64,000 bases of DNA from Paraphaeosphaeria minitans (taxonomy: Eukaryota > Ascomycota > Dothideomycetes > Pleosporales > Didymosphaeriaceae): the NCBI GenBank assembly GCA_015832175.1, contig WJXW01000018.1:682001-746000 (forward strand), written 5' to 3'. Positions within the stretch are counted from its first letter, which is position 1. Each line of letters opens with the position of its first letter. The position numbers were made by a program, and so were the translations under genes. Of the stretch, positions 59,094-64,000 are shown in pieces. Below the pieces are notes generated by a model. The model saw only the letters and a program-made list of their open reading frames with translations. It was not told the origin of the DNA and searched no databases.

Positions 59094-62000
59094 TGTTAAA
59101 TCCAAGAGGGTAGCTAGTCCTAAAGGGTTAAGGTTGGTTCTTAGGCAGGAGTACTTATAAAAGGTAGAAGGTCTTATTAATATAATAGTATCTTGCGAAG
59201 TGTAATAAGTTAACAATTTAGTCTACTAGAATCTAAACAATAGATTAATAAACAGATTAAACACAAGTATAGAGAGTCTATTCTTACGTTCTTATATACT
59301 AAGCAAAGTCCGCTCTATAGAGAGCGCTCTATAGAGAGCAGTTATATGTGTTATACTCTAGTACAGAGTAATTAAGCGCTCTGTAGAGAGCAGTTACATA
59401 ACTCCTTTATTTAAGGCGTAGCTGGCCTTAAATCCCTACTTAATTCTTACTACGCGCCTACTAGGTATAAAACTAGCTTCTCGCTATTATATAGATTTTA
59501 GATTCTAATATTATCCCCTCTCTTTTATAGATTTGTCCTAAATTATATATTTAGATCTTAGCTATTATTACGTAAGCTGTTCTACTAACCCTGTTTACTA
59601 TAAGTATGTCTATTAGCATTATGCCTAGTAACTCTACTATTTAAAAACATTAATTATATTGTAAGATCTAAAAAGCTAATATTATCGCAGAGAACTCTTA
59701 TATTAACTATAGTTTTAAAGGTTCTATTTACTATATTATACTAGGTTTAGGTTTAAAGTGTTCTAAATGTGTTTACTTAGGTCGTTCTTGTGTAAACATA
59801 AGTTAGTTATCGCTAGATAAGACTTATAAGGAGTACAAGAAGAAAGTTAAAGAGAATAAAAAGACGTTGTCTCTCCTAATAGTGTAGTTATTATAAAATA
59901 AGAAGATACTAGCTTAGGCTAAAGAGTGTACTTATAAGAAGACATTATATCTAGCTGCGGAAATAACTGCGGATAGTAAGGACATAAATATAGATACTAT
60001 TAATTATCCTGCTACTATAGCAACTATTAGTTACTCTATAGTAATGTGGTTAACGCTTAATATAGTAGATACTATAGCGTTAGTACTATAATCTTCCTAG
60101 GTATGTTTATATTTCTAATAGAATTCCTTAATTTTTTGCTAATAGTTTCCTAGATTATTTTTTAGTTCTTAGGTGTTTTCGCTATGTGGGTAACCTTTCT
60201 ACTTAATAAGGTACATGTTATTATACTAATTGTATTCTAGAATTCTTTTAACCTTAAATTTATTTTCTTCCTTAGTTTAGTAGTAGAAGGTGGTTTTAAC
60301 TAGTGCATTAGGGTCTGCTAGTTCCAGTAGTAATATATAGAATACTAGGTGTATCTTTGCATCTAGCGGTAGTTCTAACTTATAGTTTACTAGTAATATT
60401 TACTTAGAAATGTAAAATAGTCTAACTTTAATATAATCTAGTTTCTTATGTTTTTTCTTCTAAGTTTAAAGGTTCTTTGTAAACAGATATGCCTTATCCC
60501 TCTTCTTTAGCTAAGGTGCTATTTTTTGTTTTTAATTTTAGTATAAAATTAATTGCTACTAAGCTTTCTTAAGATTTTCTTAGAGTTATTAGTGTATTTT
60601 CTTCATATTTTCTGCTATATCTATAGCTTCTTTTATTTTAATTGTTGTAGGAAATTATTAGTTAAAGAGATGTGGGTGTCTTTTATAGTTTACATAGAAT
60701 AGTGTATATCCTAATACTGCTAATACTTTGTTATTATAGGCTAACTATGCTATAGGTAGTAATAAAACCTAGTTATTCTTCTAACTATTATAGTAGATGC
60801 GTAGGTACGTTTCTATAGTTTGGTTTATACGTTCTGTCTATCTATCTATTTATAGATAGTAAGCTGTTAATAGCTTTTATTTTGTTCTAAGTAGTGCTAT
60901 AAGCGTTATCTAATAATTTAACGTAAAAAGCTTATCTCTATCGCTAATAATTATTTTTAGGATTCTGTAGTGTCTAATTAGTTAGTCTAGGATAAGAAAA
61001 GCGAGTTCCTTTACTATTATTCTTTTAAGACATAGAATAAGCTTAACATACTTAGTTAGTTAGTAGACTATTACTAGTATACTATTGTATTTAATTCCTG
61101 TTATTAGATCCTTAGAGTTTAGAATTCCTGTAACAAAATCTATAGCGATATCTTCCTATAGTGCTATTAGTATTCTAATTGCTTACATCTCTCTATATTT
61201 AAGATATGTACTATATTTGTTTCTCTAGCATTCTACACATTTATAGATATAAGTTATAATAGCTTCTTTAATTCCTTTAAAGGTGTAATTCCTTTAGATA
61301 AGTTCTATTGTTTTTATAATGCCTAGGTGTCTGTACATAGGGTCATCGTAGTATTGTTAGATAATCTTAGTCTATAGATGTTCTAAAACTTCTTAGTTAA
61401 TTACTAAAAGTTAATTTAGTTCTGCTGTTAGCTCTAGAGATCTATCTTTAGCTTTACAAAAAATTACGGAGAAGGTTTTTACCTTTTCTCCTACTAGATT
61501 ACTTTGTTAGCTAAAAGCGTCTACTTTGCTATTTTCTTTCCTAGCTATATAGATAATTTTAAACTTATACTACTTTAGAGTTTATAACTATCTTTATTGT
61601 CGTAGCGTAAGTTCTTTTATTATTGTAAACCTTAAAAGGTTCTTATAATCTGTGTAGATTTCTAGCGTTAAGTAACTAAGCGCGTAAATCCTCTAATACT
61701 TTAAGACTTTAATAATAGCGTAGAGTTCTTTATTATATATATTATATTATGTTTTAGCGTTATTAAATTTGCATAAGTAATAGGCAATTAGGTACTATTT
61801 ACTATTACATTCCTATTTAGCGTAGACACTTAGCGTAAAATCGCTAGCGTCTATTTTAAAGCGCAGTAGTTCATCGCTTCTAAAATAAATAAGGATAGGT
61901 TCTATAATACATACTATCTTAAGGAGTTAGAATAACATTCTACACTTATCTATCTATTTAAAGGGTACATCCTTCTTTATAAGATTTATTAAAGGTATTA

Positions 62001-64000
62001 TAACCTTTACGTAATTTTAGATAAATTATTAATTAAATCTACAAAATCCTAAGAATTCTTAGATATTCTTAGCTATCTTTAGTATTAGCTAGTTTTTAAT
62101 ATATTTAACTTTACTTAGTGCCATCTCAATTCCTTCTATAGTAATAATGTGTCCTAGGAATTTAAGTTATTTAACGTTAAACTTATATTTCTTAAGTTTA
62201 ATACAAAGGTATACTTTATTTAGTGCTTCTAGTACTGTCTATACATGCTTAGTGTAGTCTAATTTATTTTTAAAAAAGACGAGGATATCGTCTATATACG
62301 CGATAACAAATATATCTAGATGTTTACACAGTACGTTATTAACAAGCGCTATAAAAGCTGCTAGTGCGTTTATAAATCTAAAAGGCATAACCTTATATTT
62401 AAATAGTCTATAGCGTAATTAAAACACTGTTTTCTATTCTTTATCTTTCTTAATTTATATAAGGTAGTAACCGTCTCTTAGATCTATTATTATAAATATC
62501 TTATCTTAAGATAGTTAATCTTGTAACTCTATAATATTTAGTAGTAGATATTAGTTTTTTATTATTATGTTGTTAAGTTATTAGTAGTTAACGTATAGTC
62601 TGTCTAATCTATCCTTTTTCTTAATAAATATAAAAGGGCTTACTGCTAGTAACTTTAATAGTTATATATATCCTTTCTTAAAGTTTGTCTTAATAAAATC
62701 ACGTTCCTTAAGGAGTTCTTCTCCTATCTTACTATATAGTAGTCTAAAGAGTGGCGTCTTCCCTTCTTCTAGGTCTATTATAAGATCCTAGGGTTAATAT
62801 TTAGGTAGGTTTACTTTTCCTTCCTTTTCTATAAATATATGTGTCTATTTCCTGTACTCTCTTAGTAAGGTAAAAGGTGTACTATTATCCTCCTTCCCGC
62901 GCTTCTTAACTTAGTAGTTCCTACTAGTGTCTGCTAAGGTGTATTTCTGTTTTTTAACTATTTATCGCAGTATTATGTTATTAATAACTCCCTTATCTAC
63001 TATTATTCTTAGTTAATACATAGGCTTTACTTATAATACATAATTGCAGCATTTAAACAATATTTTCTTTATACCCTAGTTAATCTATAGGTTGTGTATT
63101 ATTAACTAAAGTAATCCTAAGACTAACTTATACTTAGATTCTAGTAAGATATCTAAAGTAAGTTCCTCTCTATATCCTTAGACTATTATCGTGATAGTGA
63201 CCTCCTAGTATATTTAAAGTGTCTTAGGCATTAGGGATCTATTTATAATATAGACAATATAGAGTACTTCTTTCTCTAATATTATAAGTCCTGCTTATCT
63301 TACTATCTAATAAAATATAAAGTTCTTTTCTACTTCTAAGTCTATAAGAGCTTAAGCCTATATTCCTTTAAGCTGTACTAGTAGCTTAACTAATACTGTG
63401 CTTACTATAATATTTAATTTAATAAAGGCGTTTTCTTATCTAAGTTTAGGCCTAAAAAAGACATCTATTTATATAAGTTATAGTTAAGTTCTAATGCCTA
63501 GTATACGGTTCTAAGTATCTACTTCTATTATTATTCTTAAGTACGTAGTTTGTATAGATTATCTTCTTCTTTTTCCCACAAGGATATTCTTCTATTTTTC
63601 CTCTTGCAGTCTTTACTATTTTTATATACTAGTTAAATTAGTAGCTCTGTTGTTATTTCTTATATAGGGTAGTTTGCAAAGCTGTCTAAACGTTTGGCTA
63701 TATAGTAGTATTTGTAGTCTTAGTTTAGACACGTATACTAGTATAGTTATATATAGTCTCTATTAATAAGTATATTATAGCATTTGTTGCCCTTTAGTAT
63801 AAGGTAAGGAAAGTATTTTACTTATTATTTATTCTAGAGGTGTTTATTATAAGCTATAATAGGGTAGTCTGTCTATATTTATCTGCAGCGCAGTTTCTTT
63901 CTAGATTATTTCTTATTCTCCTCTTTTTCTACCTTATATTATACGCATGTTAGTTCTTTATAATACATCCACATACAGAATTAGTATATAGGATTTTAGT
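59094..64000 (-). mobile_element. Second chromovirus copy, partial (runs off the window)
   Basis: An LTR at 59094-59510 (417 bases, TGTTAAATCCAAGAGGG to GATTCTAATA) is followed by internal sequence aligned base for base with 47519-52000 of the first copy, including the antisense ORF, integrase, RNase H, RT (about 62280-62400) and protease regions. Differences are overwhelmingly C/T and G/A. The gag part and second LTR would lie beyond the window. The LTR is about 13 bases shorter, mainly in the GAGCGCTCTATA repeats. Confidence 0.92.

Larger units (their letters stand above)
45235..64000. other. AT-rich isochore of RIP-type mutated retrotransposons
   Basis: From about 45.2 kb to the end the DNA is strongly AT-rich and TA/AT-dinucleotide-rich, with almost no long ORFs. 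Repeats that can be aligned within it (three gypsy LTRs, three copies of the short LTR) differ mainly by C/T and G/A changes, with CA and TG changed to TA. Old pol frames are broken by stop codons at Gln and Trp positions. This is the pattern of repeat-induced point mutation. It runs beyond the window. Confidence 0.9.

Overview
The window looks like a filamentous ascomycete (Pezizomycotina) chromosome segment, most likely a dothideomycete. Genes carry few short introns (about 46-137 bases) with GTANGT-type donors. The conserved proteins (a Slt2-type MAP kinase, Has1, an ML/TRP-like membrane protein, GH16 and GPI-anchored wall proteins) are fungal. Intergenic DNA is full of AGGT microsatellites. 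About 19 kb on the right is an AT-rich block of mutated retrotransposons of the kind made by repeat-induced point mutation (RIP). The species call is inference.

Region 1 (1-45.2 kb) is a normal-GC gene block, mostly on the minus strand. In order: the 3' end of a lactonase/muconate-cyclase-like gene; a GH16 glucanase with GPI tail; a small doubtful ORF; a divergent protein kinase; an ML-domain TRP/Flc-like membrane protein; a zinc alcohol dehydrogenase; a 1,725-residue disordered protein conserved only as an unknown; the DEAD-box helicase Has1; an NmrA/epimerase-like gene with a one-base frameshift; a cell-wall-integrity MAP kinase; a membrane-anchored aspartyl-protease-like protein that lacks its first catalytic Asp; a 1,190-residue secreted repeat protein with a likely GPI tail; and a gene with AT-hook and cysteine motifs whose upstream half is broken by small indels. 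Several products belong to the cell surface or its maintenance (GH16, GPI repeat protein, TRP/Flc-like protein, Slt2 MAPK, anchored protease-like protein). They are not an operon and sharing a theme may be chance.

Region 2 (about 45.2-64 kb) is an AT-rich isochore without intact genes. It holds: a truncated copy of a short LTR element (45.8-46.4 kb); a structurally complete Ty3/gypsy chromovirus (47,089-53,752) with two 430-base LTRs, a TAAAT target duplication and minus-strand gag-pol relics; a 3.1-kb gag-only LTR element (53,835-56,956) with 312-base LTRs and a TTTAA target duplication; a minus-strand Ty1/copia pol relic; a plus-strand copia-like LTR and gag fragment; and a second chromovirus copy inserted in that gag and running off the window. 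Both chromovirus copies also hold a degraded plus-strand ORF antisense to pol. A 151-base MITE with a Tc1/mariner-like end lies in the gene block at 15.5 kb.

All gene models were made by eye from splice signals, reading frame and family motifs. No database search was run.
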